From: Coprinus comatus
Taxonomy: Eukaryota; Basidiomycota; Agaricomycetes; Agaricales; Agaricaceae
DNA length: 64,000 nt
Direction of reading: 5' to 3'
NCBI GenBank assembly: GCA_034638255.1
Contig: JAWPGT010000004.1
Coordinates: 248,001-312,000, forward strand
Below are positions 1 through 12,607 of the stretch, piece after piece. How positions within the stretch are numbered: position 1 is the first letter of the stretch; every line of letters begins with the position of its first letter. The translations under genes were made by a program, and so were the position numbers. The notes beneath the pieces were generated by a model. It worked only from the letters and a program-made list of their open reading frames with translations, was not told the origin of the DNA and ran no database searches.

Positions 1-3000
1 TTCAAAGCTACCGATGATATCCATAGTATCCGTCGCACTATTGATAGATATTTCGCGGAGTGGGTTGCCTGTGTATTGGGCTAATATCCTGACCAGATGT
101 GACTTGCCGCAGTCGCGTGGCCCGGTTACAATAGCCAACCATCCTTGAGAAACACAGTCTCCCAGCGCCTCCAATGCAGCAAGTTGTGATTTCAGAATGC
201 GCTCCGAACCAGACAAGGAAGAAAAGTTTCTACGAAGACACGAGAAATGTCCAAATTGCAGGTGCAAAGAGGATACATACCAGGGAGGATTTTGTTCAAA
301 TGGTGGTGAAGGGGTAACAAAGTACTTGTCAAACAACCTCTGAGCACGAGCGCGATCCTCGCGTTCACGGAAACGTTGGAGATAAATACTTCTCAGGTAC
401 ATAACAGGCGATCGGAACTCATCGGAGCTCAAAAGTGTACTCCAACGGATAACGTCGCGCAGATTGAACTCCCAAGGGGTGCCTTGCCGACCGAACAATC
501 TTTGAACCGTCACTTCGTCACTTAGTTGCGAGTTAAATGAAATCATGGCCCGAATGATGTCCTTGTTCATACGAGGGAAGAGATGTTCACAGACAAGGGT
601 CAGATCTGTAGGAGTGAGCTCGTCAACGTAGACCTTGGTAAACCGATTGACAAATGACTTGGGTAAACCTTTCCGACCACCGCCTTGGCTCACAGGGTTT
701 TGTGCCGCGAATATCCGGAACGAAGGATGGCAACTGAAGGACTTTCCCAACTCAGGAATGTACACAGTGCCACGATGATCCAAAACCGCATTGAGACCTT
801 CCAAGACAGCTTGAGGTGCAAGATTCATCTCATCCAACAAGACCCAGTGACCCTCTTGGAGAGCCCTCAGGAATTCTGCATCCCGCCATGCAAATTCTCC
901 GGGTGCACCTCCTTCAACAGGTAGATCGGATCCAAATAGATCAATCAGATCTGTCTGGTCAGATAAGTTGATGCGACACAAATGATGACCAGAGATATTC
1001 GCCAGCGCCATTACAAGACTTGTTTTCCCGACTCCAGGACTTCCTTCAAGCAATATAGGCTTAGGTAATTGACAGGCACGGAGAATGCGCATAGCATTAT
1101 TGCGTGAGGTTGGAGCGGTAAGATTGAATGATTCCGAGGAGATTTCAAGTAAGCCTTTTTTGATCGCAAATGAACCTAGTTGGATAAACTGAGAGGGATC
1201 ATACATGGGTCTTGGGGTGGTCTCCGTCTGGTTAGGTAGCGGAACCATTTCTTGGAGTTTTCTGGCGGCTTCATCCTTGAGTTGCGATACCCCAGCGCGA
1301 GAATAGGCAGATAACTGAGGTAATGAGCTCAAACCATCAAGATATGTCATTTTGGCCGCGTGATGCTGACAAGGGGCATTAACAATGGATAAACTAACTA
1401 CAGCATTGACAATTGACTTACGAAAATCTCCTCAGGCGGAATGGAGTGCGGTGAACCAGGTTTGTAGACAGCATTGGAGAACATTACCCAGGCCTGTTTT
1501 ATGATGAATGTCTAGTTGAAGTTGTATACAACGGAACACTTACAATAATATCACGCAAGCTTGTGATGGATTTATCCCCGATTTGTGTTGCTAGCCAGTT
1601 TGTGTAGTCCAGAACATATTTGGTATACGGCTTCAGGCCATCATACTTCCACATATTATCCACTATCATTTCCAGGTCAATACGATCATCTACGCGAGGC
1701 ACCCAAATTTCCGTGAACCTATTTCGTAAAGCAGGAGATAGCTCCTTCTTTCCGTAGTCACCACCAGGATTCATAGTAGCAACTAGCTTGAAGTCACTAT
1801 GGGCCTGAATAGTAGGATGGATGGAATCGCTTCCCCCTTTTTCAGCGAGAACGATAGTACGCCCAGGCTCCAGAACACTGTTCAAGCGCTCAAGAACTGA
1901 GTCATCTGCAAGAGAAATTTCATCGAGAAGAAAGACGTCGCCGTTTCGCATAGCCTCGACAAGTGGACCGTCATGCCATTCAAAGATGGATTGAAGTCGG
2001 AGTAATCTTTCTTGAGCAGTTGCTAAACGAATGTGATTCGTAGATTCAGTAGATAGCTTAAGTGCTTTGTTCAAAGAATCTGACAGGTTGTTGAAAGTAG
2101 TATCATCCGTTTTCATTCCAACAGAAGATAAAGCCAATGAAGCTTCCTGGAATACCTCTGTCTCCAACGCGGTCCTATTGCGTATAGGTCGCAAGGCGCC
2201 AATGATGTCTGCAGTTTCGGTGTTCTGATGGCAATTAAGCCCATGGAAACGTTGTCCAGTAGCATCCGCAAAAACTTGACAAACCGAGGTTTTACCTGAA
2301 CCTGTTTCGCCTACAAGAAGAACCGGCTCGTTGAACCTGAGGGCACGACAAACCAATATGTATAAGCGCTGCATGGCCTTAGTCCAGATGATGTTGGTTG
2401 TTGACGGCGATGGTACACCTAAGAATTCGAGCATGTCCACATCCGCACGTTGTAAGCTGTAGAGAGTATCTTCGTTGATTTGAACCCCCATAATAGACTG
2501 TATAACCTCTTTGACCACAACTTTATCATCTTCTCTTCTCGTGCGTTCGGCCAATAACATATATCCATTATCCGCAAGTTCCTGATAGCCCATGGCATCC
2601 CTGTTCGCCCATCGGAACAAGTCACGCAGGGTTGCAAAGGCCTGCTTACTCTCGAAGACTCGGCCTGCTTGTCTCCGTTTCTGTAGTTCGCGGAAAACAG
2701 CAACAATACGCTTTCCATAGGAAGGAGCAATTCTGCACCGCTGGCATAGAATAGACTCTAATTCAGCCTGAGGTACATCTTGGAAGTGAACTTCGAGGAA
2801 ACGATTGCGGAAGGCCCTTGAAAGGACTTTACGACCAGCATATAGACCGGGAGGATTTTGTGTCGCAAATAACATGAATGAAGGGTGTGGTCGAACAACT
2901 TCTTGAGTTTCTGGAATGACTAGCTCACGATTATCGTCAAGAAGACGATTCAAGGCTTCAAGGACATCCGTCGGGGCCAAGTTTAGCTCATCCAAAACTA

Positions 3001-6000
3001 TCCAATCTCCATTTCTGAGGGCATGAACGAGCAATCCATCTTTGAAGACTAATTTCCCCGTCAACGGATCGGACACATACGAGCCCAAATACTCTTGGAT
3101 ATCTGTGTGCTCATGATTGTTGATTCGCACGAATCGATGCCCAGTCCGCCGAGCAAGGTATTCCACTGAACTCGTCTTTCCACTACTTGTAGGGCCTTCG
3201 ATGAGTACCGGGAATTTTCTGGCTGTGATAATTCGTGCCAAATCCACGAGCTTCGTTTCCACCGAGGGTGTCATTACGTACTCTTCCATAGAATCTTCAG
3301 GATATAGTCCTCTCTCCAGGTAAAATGGTCCAAACTTGATGTAGTTTTCTGACCCGTGTGGCACACTTGGATTTTTGGATAGCATTGACTTTGGATTCTT
3401 TACTCCTACTAGCAAATGTTGACGCATCAATCCCATCACAATTTCAGTACTAGGAGAATCCAACACCATCGTAAACGCCATTATGCATCCTTCCCAGACA
3501 GACCTCCGTAAACTGTATTGACTTGCCATATCAACAGCAAACGTCAGAGCACGCGCCAATGTGCGCATACTGAAGTGTGGTCGATGATTAGCGCCATCAG
3601 CCAATTGCCTCTTAGTTGCCAAATCTTTGACAGCAATATAGAACTCCGCAATATTCATAATGATCGCCTTGTCGCCCGCTGCGCATGCTCCAATGTATTT
3701 GTGGATGATACTCAAGAGTGTCTCTTTATCTGCATCAGGTGGAGGAACATCGATCTCGGTGAAGCGAGAGCGGATATTGGGTGGAAGATCCTTCTTTCCA
3801 ACGTCAGTTGCCGGGTTCATGCAGGCAAACAATCGAAACTCTGGATGACGTGGAACTGGCTCAAGAGAACCTTGTTCGGTGAGTGTAATGGATGCAGTAG
3901 GACCATGCAACAAGCCAGATATGCATTCAAGGGTTTCCGGACTTGCGAGGTTAATTTCATCAAGCAAGATCCTGTGATCACGGGTTAGTTGAATATCGTT
4001 TTAAGAGAAGTAGATACACACCAGTCACCCGAATGCAACGCCTTCACTAGTGGGCCTTCTACAAATCCAAATGCAAATTTGCCTTTGCCTTGCACATGTT
4101 GCACTTCAAATTCGTCCACGTCCTGCAAAAATTTCGTCCAGGCCGTAGTTGAACCTACAGGATCAACCCTCCTCCTTTTACGTGGTCCTTCGGGTTCGTC
4201 TCTAGCTGGTTCGCTAGAAAATTGGTGTTAACTCCTGATTGAAATACACTGTAGTAAAACCCTACCTGGTAGGCTCGATCTGCTTAGTTGCAAGTCTTTC
4301 TTTAGCCAAACGTCCACTTTCCTTCCAAAGCCCAACCACTCGCTTCCAACGCGCCTCATTGACAGCTTTCCTCACCTCACCCTCGAATTTCTCGTTCTTC
4401 TTTCTACTAAACGTAGCTCCAAAAAGTTCCAAGAATCTCTCATACAACGCCGATGCGGGAACTCTTGTATCAATAGGCTTCAATCCTCCAACTAAATCTG
4501 AGGACTCCGTCTGATGAGAAAGATTTAGAGAGATAAGCGACCGACCAAGCAAAGACGCTAGATGTGTGATAACACTGGTCTTTCCTGTACCCGTTTCACC
4601 TGTCAGCAGAACCGGCTCCGACAATGCAATACTTGTCATGACGCTGGACAACAAACATTTGGCGGGTCTATGCATCGCGAACGGCCGAGGCGGCGGTAGG
4701 TCTTCACTATCACCTTTCTTCTGTTTCGCAGCCAATCTTGTCCTCCCCACGCTGACACCTGCTACATTTCCGTTAACATCTTTCTCGATTTCAAACATTG
4801 GTGTCCGGCCTCTGATCAACCATCCTCTCCTCTCCTCATCTAATCCCAACTTCTCTCCTATGACTTTGGAAACCATATCCAGATGACTCTTTGCAGACGA
4901 GGAGGTCGCGCCGGAAGCGAAAAAAACATCTCTCGCTTCGAGATAAACCTCTTCTCTAAGGCTTGGGTTCGTGAACACATTCCAAAGTGGCACCACATCA
5001 GCTGAAGGCGCGTCAATATCCATGGGTTGCCACGAGCCCGGTAACAATCTTTCTATTCTTCTGCAGAGCTTCTCCAATTCCCTCAAACCAACATCTCGGA
5101 CACCAGATGCTGTCCCTAATTGCCTCACCCCGTCCCAGAGGTCAATGAGTGATTCAACCGCAACACCTTTCAACTTACTGCACCTTTTTTCAATGATGAG
5201 CCTCAAATCAGAACCCTCTGGCGCTCGCACAATCGTCTCACAGAATTTATGTGCACCAAAGAATGTTGGCTGTGGAAACTGCCCATTCCTTGAATGAACG
5301 GATCGTGTGGCAAAAACCAAGAAATCATGGTGCGCAACGATAGTTCCGCGGGAAGGGACACTCAGCTTTGCCCTGGCACCTATCCTACTTCCCAACCGCA
5401 TAGATTCAACCAAAGGTTTGATTGTGCCAAGGACTTCATTACTTCCTCGATCGATGTCTTCAAACACTACCCAGCGGCCTTCACGCATAGCACGTACAAG
5501 AACACCATCTCGCCATTCGAAATTGCCTGGATGAGTAGGAGAAGAGATGTATGAACCCAAAAGGGACCTCGGGTCAAGGGATGTATCGGCGAGATGAATA
5601 GTGATGATTTGGTTCTTGGTGTCTGGATGAAGAATGCCCGCGAGATGATTCAACAGTAAAGACTTCCCTGCGGAAGGAGTAGATGTAAGAAGTGTAGGTA
5701 CTCGCATGGAAATGTGAAGGGAGAGAGCACGAAGGGACTTGATGGATGCAGGTGTTTGAACCAACAATGACGAACAGGGATGTAAAATCGAATGCTTAAA
5801 AAGTAGAATACCATGGATATTCGCCACATGTGAACTAGACAATTAGATTAAAATTACTGCTCTCTGAGATTTAAGAAAAACGGTACGAACCTTAGGTCAG
5901 ATTCGTCGATAAAATCGCTCTCTTCTGCTGCATCATAAAATTCTTTGTCTACATCAAGGTTTTTCAATGCCTCCCTTAGCCTTTTGATCCTTTGCCCTTC

Positions 6001-6959
6001 AAGCACAGGAACCATCCACCCATCCAGCCTCTGATATGATAATTCACTTTCTCCCTCCTTGATATCCTCTGTATGTGTCACGTCATTTACCCAACAATCC
6101 ACACCACATACTTCTTCCTCCCCAAATCCTAGCACCTCCCTTTCTAATCTTTCCCTCTCCGCTTCTCCCATCCCGCTCTGGCATGCATAGCATCTGATAG
6201 CAAGTAATTTGATTCCATTGTCGTCGTTGTTGTGATGTTGGCTCCATATGAGTTTGAGTAGAGGTGAGAGTGACCAGTGAAGATGTAGAGGTAGTTCACC
6301 GTTTGTATGTTGAATTCTAGTGTATGCTAGAAGTAGCTGGTGCAATACTGTGGGATCAACGTTGGCCAAGGTTGCTTCTTCGTCTACAAAAGAGAGCGGG
6401 CCACGTGGATAAAATTTTGTCAAGAATTCAAAAAAGATGCTATAAGTAGAATGTTTAGCAGCTGTATGCGGTAGGTATTAATATTGACTGACGGAAAAAT
6501 CTCCTCGTAAACTTCCACAAGATACGCAAATGCACATAATCTCTCCACTTTCAATGCATCTCCCTCGCATTCATTCAGCCATCTCGCAGTCAAATCAATC
6601 AATAAAGGCCGGAACAAGTCCATGACACATTCTACCAAACATGGTACACTCAACATCCTCGACACGGCGTCCAGTACATTACGCTTTTCCTGTTTTTCGT
6701 TCAAGTATGATTCTAGTACAATGATATCCCTTTGATATAGATTTCTCTTGTCGAGAAATTTTTGGTTTATGAGATCTAACAATCTCGTAATTTGCTTTCT
6801 TAGATTTATGTGTAATGGATTCCTGAAGTTGGAAGTATCGTAAAGTGCAGTGGTGTTTGTGGAAGTTAGGAGTGCAGCTGCAGAGGCTGGATCCACGTCG
6901 AGGAATGGAGAAGGTGCGATGGACGAGAGCATGGCGGTGGTAATATCGAGAGTAGACAT
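1..6959 (-). CDS. MDN1: Midasin (AAA+ ribosome-maturation ATPase), C-terminus missing at window edge
   Basis: Midasin/Rea1 is a giant dynein-like AAA+ ATPase that strips assembly factors from pre-60S particles in nucleolus and nucleoplasm. The ATG is at 6957-6959. Seven exons are seen, with introns at 6440-6492, 5835-5890, 4214-4265, 3972-4021, 1494-1543 and 1366-1421; the last exon runs off the left edge. The frame stays open for 2,214 residues, roughly the first half of the usual ~4,900. Walker A motifs mark six AAA modules: TPSAGKS (~res 390), GETGTGKT (~750), GPTSSGKT (~1180), GETGSGKT (~1480), GSPGVGKT (~1865) and GPRDCGKS (~2175). AAA2-5 are each followed by a Walker B of the LDE(I/L/M) type. 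The long linker, D/E-rich region and MIDAS domain lie outside the window. Identification is secure. Confidence 0.97.
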
Positions 6960-7743
6960 TGCTTGTTTCGTTCGTATAGACAGCAGCAGTATTAGGTGGT
7001 ATTATACACCCAGTTTGACTATTTTAAACCAAAACATGAGTCTTCCTGTGGGTATGAAAAAGAATGGGACTCACTTGTTCCCTTAACAAGTTTCTTTTTC
7101 TTGTGGCGCGTTGTCCACACAGGCAAAATGGTAAAGATATGGAGCAGAGTATAAAAATATTACCCTGCAGTATGAACTCTTCGAGATTTTAGCAAAGCAA
7201 ATATGAGTGTTGAGTGGTGGACACCAACAACAGCGGCAAAGATAAAGTTGCCAACTTCAAAAATCTAGTAACGGCTGTGACAGTGACTTAATGATGTTGT
7301 CACACACACGAATATATTTCCATCTAATCTTATCTTATCTTCCCCAACAAACAAGTATTTCTGAGGGCATAAGATAGCTAAACAGGTGAACCATACCAAG
7401 TAAAGAATCAGATGTCCAATTATTAGATCACAAATTTAAAGCGAAATGACCAGAGAACAAATGAAAATAAAATGACAAACCAAAACAAATGCGAGTACAT
7501 ACACTTACACGCATTTCCACTGCCGAATTCTCAAACAATTAATGAAAGACCGAAAAGCATCCTTGGACAGAAAGTTCGAAGTGTTCAATATCAATTATAG
7601 TCCATATACCTCCGGTCGTCAATATAGAAGATAAATGAGGCTCGTACTAGTATCAATTGACACCCTTGTCCTAGCAGTATTGTGCCTTTGTTCCGCATTA
7701 CTTTCTACTTGTTCCGCTCCATCTTCTCCTCAGCTAGGTTAGG
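6960..7743. other. Intergenic region between MDN1 and the F-box gene
   Basis: This is the promoter side of MDN1 and the 3' side of the F-box gene. It is AT-rich. An AT-rich TATA-like stretch lies near 7149-7165, about 190 bp upstream of the MDN1 start. No ORF with coding character, RNA gene or repeat was seen. Confidence 0.6.
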
Positions 7744-9732
7744 TCAGTCATAGATATTGGCCCGCGTTCCGCTAGTCCCAACTCGTACTTCCCCCTCTTC
7801 CTCGTTCTCCTCACCTTCATCCTCCTCTTCATCTTCATCCTCTTCCGGAGTAGTTCTCTGAATTTGAATCCAAATCCCTTCTCCTACCCAATCTCCTTGA
7901 GTCCACTCCATTTCCTCTGTATGATCAATCCAGATACCCCCAATGTTGAATATACTCATCATATATTTATCTTCCCTAGCAAATTTATCTTCTACAACAA
8001 ACCATTCTGTTTCCTTATTGCCATCGCTTGATGGATTTCCCTTCCAACTTTTACGTTCTGTTACTACCTTGTGCATCCCCCATCCAGGTATCCCCCTCAC
8101 CTTGCACCTTCGCAACCTGTCCAATACCATCCTCTTCCTCCATCGCTTCTCACTCACACCATCAGTCACAATTTCAACTTCCTCGAGAACTTTCTCGTAT
8201 AGAACAGACCAAGGATATTCCTTCTTCAACCCGCTATCGTCCGTTTTAACCTTCCAGAAATTGACCTCGAGGACCTCCAGCGCCACCAAGCTCCTGATCA
8301 GTGCCCTCCATGCGGAAAAAGAACACTCTAGGGCCGTTATAACTAACGTTTCCAGGGTCGTCGACAGCACTGGTAACGGTGAATTTTTTAATATGTTATT
8401 TATAGCCCCAGACGTCGTGTTGGATGTGGTGCTGGTAGTGACAGTAGGCAGCGACATGTTTGAGGAAGAAGAAGCAGGGGAAGAGGAAGTGGACGAGGAA
8501 GTGGAAGGTGAAAACACCTCCTCATGACCGTGTAAGAGTCCTACATCAGACGGAGTCGACGATCTGGAAGGCACCCCCCAAGAACCTTCACTACCCTCAA
8601 ACTCCTCTTCCAATCCAAGCTTCGGCCATTGAGCGGAATCAGTACAGTACGGCATAATAAGGTAAACAAATTCAGTAAAGTCTTGGTCCGGCAGATCGAG
8701 GCTAAGCTTCCTAACATTTGGCATCACGAGTCTCTTTAGGACAAGACAGAGATAATCAGGATCCAAGTCAGTCAAGCTCAGCTCCCACAATGATTCCAGC
8801 AGAATACACTCATCCTCCTTCCCTTTACCTTTTCCTTCATCTTCAATGAGAGGTGACCATGCAAAGTCCTCGGTACCATCATCACTCCGAGGACCAGAAT
8901 AGTGTAGGAAGAGACGCTGGAGGCATTGGCTGCTATGGCGAAGCATTCTGTCCCAGTATCTGTAAGGAGGTCGTATGCTCTCGGGATGCAAAGCGAGCTC
9001 AAGGGAGTGGAGATTGACGAGGTAAGGGCTCTGCCCCCAAGGAAGATTAACTCCAATTAAAGACACATTCTTCAAGTTTGGCAACGAGTTACTAAAAATT
9101 TTGACGGGAGGCCTGTAGGTAGCAATGTAAAGGTTCTGTACCGTGCGGAAATCCTCGAAATGATATAGCTGGAGAGTTTCGAGCTTTGGAGCAGGACCAG
9201 CATTACCGAGGTTCTGCCGTGCATGAAGTTTGCAGGTGTTGTCCCGAATTTTAAGATGAAAGGCACGCCAGTAGGCAACATGAGGCATAATAAGGGAGAA
9301 TATAACAGGAAGTTCTTCTTGACAGAGAGTAACGCCTGGAATGTGATCTTCCGGGGCCACGGTGTCCACGAGAATATCCAAACGGCGATTTGGATTGTTT
9401 TTACATCTGGATAGGTATGCCTGAGCACGAAGAATGTGAGATACTTCTCTGAAGCATAATGTCATCCACAACGAAGGAGTTCGCAAGGCAACGTGGCGCC
9501 AGTGCTGGCAAACGTGGGAGGCAATGAGCTGAAATTGAGTAGAAGGAACAGCGTAATAATTCTGAGCAGGCTTGAGAAGAAAAGGGGAGTGTGTATAGGG
9601 GTCGTCATCCTCTGCACCCAGAACAATCATGCGGGTGAGGAGCTCGACGGGGAGAGCGTGAATACCGGTTGTGTAGTGGACAAACATTAACGAGGAGAAG
9701 AGGAGCTCTGAGGAATATCTAATCTTGTTCAT
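7744..9732 (-). CDS. F-box domain protein with acidic C-terminal tail
   Basis: Single-exon gene of 662 codons. Residues ~25-80 hold an F-box-like segment: the ALPVELL start, then HVCQHWRHVALRTPSLW, the pattern common in the large agaricomycete F-box family whose members recruit substrates to SCF ubiquitin ligases. The middle is irregularly leucine-rich and could form degenerate LRRs. A Ser/Thr-rich spacer lies near residues 400-440. The last ~30 residues are almost all Glu/Asp with Gly. The chosen start leaves only 28 bp to the stop of the next gene upstream; the Met 16 codons in, just before the F-box, is an alternative start. Substrate is unknown. These genes are numerous, fast-evolving and often lineage-specific. 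Confidence 0.8.
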   Translation of the reverse strand: MNKIRYSSELLFSSLMFVHYTTGIHALPVELLTRMIVLGAEDDDPYTHSPFLLKPAQNYYAVPSTQFQLIASHVCQHWRHVALRTPSLWMTLCFREVSHILRAQAYLSRCKNNPNRRLDILVDTVAPEDHIPGVTLCQEELPVIFSLIMPHVAYWRAFHLKIRDNTCKLHARQNLGNAGPAPKLETLQLYHFEDFRTVQNLYIATYRPPVKIFSNSLPNLKNVSLIGVNLPWGQSPYLVNLHSLELALHPESIRPPYRYWDRMLRHSSQCLQRLFLHYSGPRSDDGTEDFAWSPLIEDEGKGKGKEDECILLESLWELSLTDLDPDYLCLVLKRLVMPNVRKLSLDLPDQDFTEFVYLIMPYCTDSAQWPKLGLEEEFEGSEGSWGVPSRSSTPSDVGLLHGHEEVFSPSTSSSTSSSPASSSSNMSLPTVTTSTTSNTTSGAINNILKNSPLPVLSTTLETLVITALECSFSAWRALIRSLVALEVLEVNFWKVKTDDSGLKKEYPWSVLYEKVLEEVEIVTDGVSEKRWRKRMVLDRLRRCKVRGIPGWGMHKVVTERKSWKGNPSSDGNKETEWFVVEDKFAREDKYMMSIFNIGGIWIDHTEEMEWTQGDWVGEGIWIQIQRTTPEEDEDEEEDEGEENEEEGEVRVGTSGTRANIYD

Positions 9733-9760
9733 TCATACATAAACAACTATAAATAACCCA

Positions 9761-11664
9761 CTAGTTCATGCCCAAGTCCTTGAACGAAATAAAATGGCCC
9801 CCGCCGCTGCATTTATAGCCATGTGTCTTCTTCTGCCAGGCATAACCATTCTTGCACTTCTGGCCCAAACGAGCGGCGACCTGAGCGATGTGAGTCTGCA
9901 TATGCTCGTCGGCAACGGGTGGCGCCTGTGAGATGGAGGGAATGATTTTGGGCTGGCGGTCGGCTTCTTCCCTGGCCGTGCGTTCAGCCTCTTCTTTTGC
10001 CTTGTGGTCGGCTGCTTCCATTGCAAGGCGTTCAGCACCTTCACGTGCCTCGCGGTCAGCTTCTTCCCGAGCTATTCTTTCTGTCTCTGCCGCCTCCCTC
10101 TCTGCCTCTTCGCGTGCTAGCCTCTCTCTCTCCGCCCGGGCTTTGCGCTCTACCTCATCATGTTCTTCTTTAATTCTCAACCGACTCTCCTCGATCTCAC
10201 GGAGCCTCGCCTCCTCCTCTTTGATCCGTTCGTAGTGAGCCTCTTCAGCACGTCTCTCAGCATCGCCAAGGGCCTTGAGTCTTTCTTCTTCATCTTTGAC
10301 TCTCTTAATGTATTCTACTTTAGCAAGTTCCTCAGCCTCCTCTAAAGTGCGAAATCTAGTTTCTTCTTCTTTGAGTCTCCTTTCGTGGTCCATATTTGCT
10401 TTCTTTTCAGCGTCCTCGAGGGCCTTCAACTGCTCTTGTCCTTCTCTTATTCTCTTCAAATGTTCATCCTTGGAATTTCGTTCCATCTCTGCGAGCTTTA
10501 GCTCCTTCTCCTTGAACATCTTATCAGCATATTCTCATCCTTGGAATTTCGTTCCATCTCTGCGAGCTTTAGCTCCTTCTCCTTGAACATCTTATCAGCA
10601 TATTCGTCTCGCTCTCTCCGGCATCGTTCATCCTCACTCGCTTTCTCCACTACTTCCTCAAACCTTACAATCGCTTTTTCAACCTCTTCTTTCATCAATA
10701 CTAACTTCTCCTGTTCTGTCTTCCAATACACCCGCTCTCTGTCATTCTCCGTCTTGTTATCAACATTATCATTCCAGGTCACCGAAACATCAGCAGATAT
10801 ACTCCTCATCGCGTCCTGTCCGGGATACTCGTAAACATGGAAGAAGAGATATAGGACACAAGGATTTTCGTATCCACCTGCGATCTCCACATTTGGGTGT
10901 ATTCTTTGGTGATCAAGGAAATGACTCCATCCCGGGGTTTCTCCAGCACCTTTGAATGCAGGAACGGAAGAGAGAGACATACAAAGTGCCTCATTAATCA
11001 TGGGAGGCCCGTACCCTTGTCCTTGACCACTCTTCTCATCAGCTGCAGAACCATGATGGGCATACAAGGGGATCTGAGAGTAATCTGTCATGATACCCTC
11101 AGGAGACATAGTGTTTCCACAACAGACCACAATATCTGTTTGGACGGAGGCACTCCCAGCATTTGAAGAAGCATAGCGAACACTGTAGACAAGAGACTCG
11201 AGAATTGCGCTAGAGTCGCCATGGGGAACGGGAATAGGGAGACACAACACCCAATTATTGATGTTCTGCTGTTGGATGGCAGTCACTTTGTCGGAATTGG
11301 GGAAACCATTGATCATAGGACCAAGAACATTGAGCTCGGGGATACTTTCGCGTCTGTAAGAGGCGTGGGTATGTTTGATATGACCTCCTTTAGCAGGGTA
11401 CACACGGGGCTCTGAGTTGTGTACATTTACAACATTAGTAGGTGAATTTCGTACAGTGGAAGAATAAAAAACATGGCTGGGAGAAGAAATGCTGCCATTG
11501 TAACCCAGATATGTCGAGGGTGTATGGCCGGAGAAATTGACAATGGGAAGACCATATCCATAACCTGGAGCGCTATGGCTGACTCCACGGTGATGGGCGC
11601 AATGCAGATTGGTGTGGCAGGTACAGGTACATTGTTGGGTGTGTTGAACGAGAGATGCAGACAT
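9761..11664 (-). pseudogene. Coiled-coil protein gene split by a 71-bp tandem duplication
   Basis: Two overlapping-frame segments belong to one gene. The N-terminal part (11664 to ~10498, 388 codons) is Cys/His-rich at its start, then a globular region, then the beginning of a coiled coil. The C-terminal part (to the stop at 9761) is a long E/R/K/A-rich coiled coil followed by a compact end with the pattern KCKNGYAWQKKTHGYKCSGGG. Both segments encode MFKEKELKLAEMERNSKDE because a 71-bp unit is repeated exactly at 10464-10605. As 71 is not a multiple of three, the second copy shifts the frame and the N-terminal part stops after a short tail. With one copy the two parts would be a single ORF of about 615 codons. 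I do not recognise the family. The duplication may be a real null allele or an assembly error. Confidence 0.8.
10464..10605. repeat. Perfect 71-bp tandem duplication inside a coding region
   Basis: Bases 10464-10534 and 10535-10605 are identical over 71 bp. The copies abut with no spacer. The unit contains no AGGT that would let the duplicated segment be spliced out as a new intron, so the shift is not masked in an obvious way. Confidence 0.97.
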
Positions 11665-12607
11665 TTTGAGTGTTGACAGAAGCCGATATATGTGACTCTG
11701 CTGCTTTGGGTTTCGGGGAGTTCAAGACAAGGTGGCTTGTGACTGGAGACAAGTGAGGGATGGAATTCGGTGAGCGATTCAGCGCATTCTTTGCGTGCTA
11801 CTTATACCCGAATATCATGTTGAGGTAGCATGCTAGAGAAGCTAAGTTGGCGCGTATATAGATAGATGTAGGGGTGGTGATGTGGCGTGAATATTCTAGC
11901 TTTCAGACTTCACTTACCCCAGTTTGAACATCCAACATTATGAGTGTCAAAGTGATCTCATGAGAAAAAGTTGTATGTTTGACAAAAATAACATGGCCAA
12001 TCAAATCATGTATGCGCAAACAAACAAATTTCAAGTTGGGCCAATTGTAATTGTACAAAACCATTCACAAGTTTACACTGTCAAAAATCTTACAACGTAT
12101 CATACATGTCAGCAAGACCAATGTCCCGACAATTCATGAACTTGTGCGCTCAGCGCCGCCGGGTATACATGGAATTTGAAAACGCCGACGTCAAGACTCA
12201 AGTGCTCAAACCTTCTATGACATGATGATTGACGTTAATCGGTAGCTTTTTTTAAATCTTATCATGAACTTGAAGTCCGAATCAAACAGAAAGCTACGGT
12301 ACTGATAAGTCACTGCCCATTGGCATGATGTTACTGTTTTAAAACGCAAATCTGAATCGTGTTCACCTATAGTATGACGAATTCCCTTCGAGACTTGCTC
12401 GAAAAGTTGCATATCGAGGGTCTCTAGACAAGATGACAAGAAACCGAAGTCAGGAGAGATTGACATTATCACGCGGTTCAATTTCCTTGGCCAAAATTTG
12501 AATCATGTGGCTCTTAAAAAGCAATGATATAGACGAAAAACTCATTACATAGATACAGACAATTTGGAAAAAGGCTAGGAAAATTAATCGTTTGAGTTGA
12601 CCAAGGT
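11665..12607. other. Intergenic region upstream of the coiled-coil gene
   Basis: About 940 bp between the coiled-coil gene start and the stop of the first AA9 gene. It is AT-rich. Short ORFs here show no family resemblance or splice logic. I see no RNA gene or repeat. Confidence 0.6.

Noticed and set aside
230..280. Intron-like GTATGTAT...CGTAG segment in midasin
   Set aside because: Splicing it would create a TGA stop, while reading through keeps the frame and gives a plausible midasin sequence.
3518..3988. 156-codon plus-strand ORF opposite midasin
   Set aside because: It is the antisense shadow of a conserved AAA domain and has no recognisable features.
9933..10235. Ser-rich plus-strand ORF opposite the coiled-coil gene
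   Set aside because: The repeated Ser/Ala/Leu composition is simply the complement of Glu/Arg/Ala codons.
10464..10605. 71-bp repeat as a newly born intron
   Set aside because: The unit lacks an AGGT boundary and no GT..AG pair exactly excises one copy.
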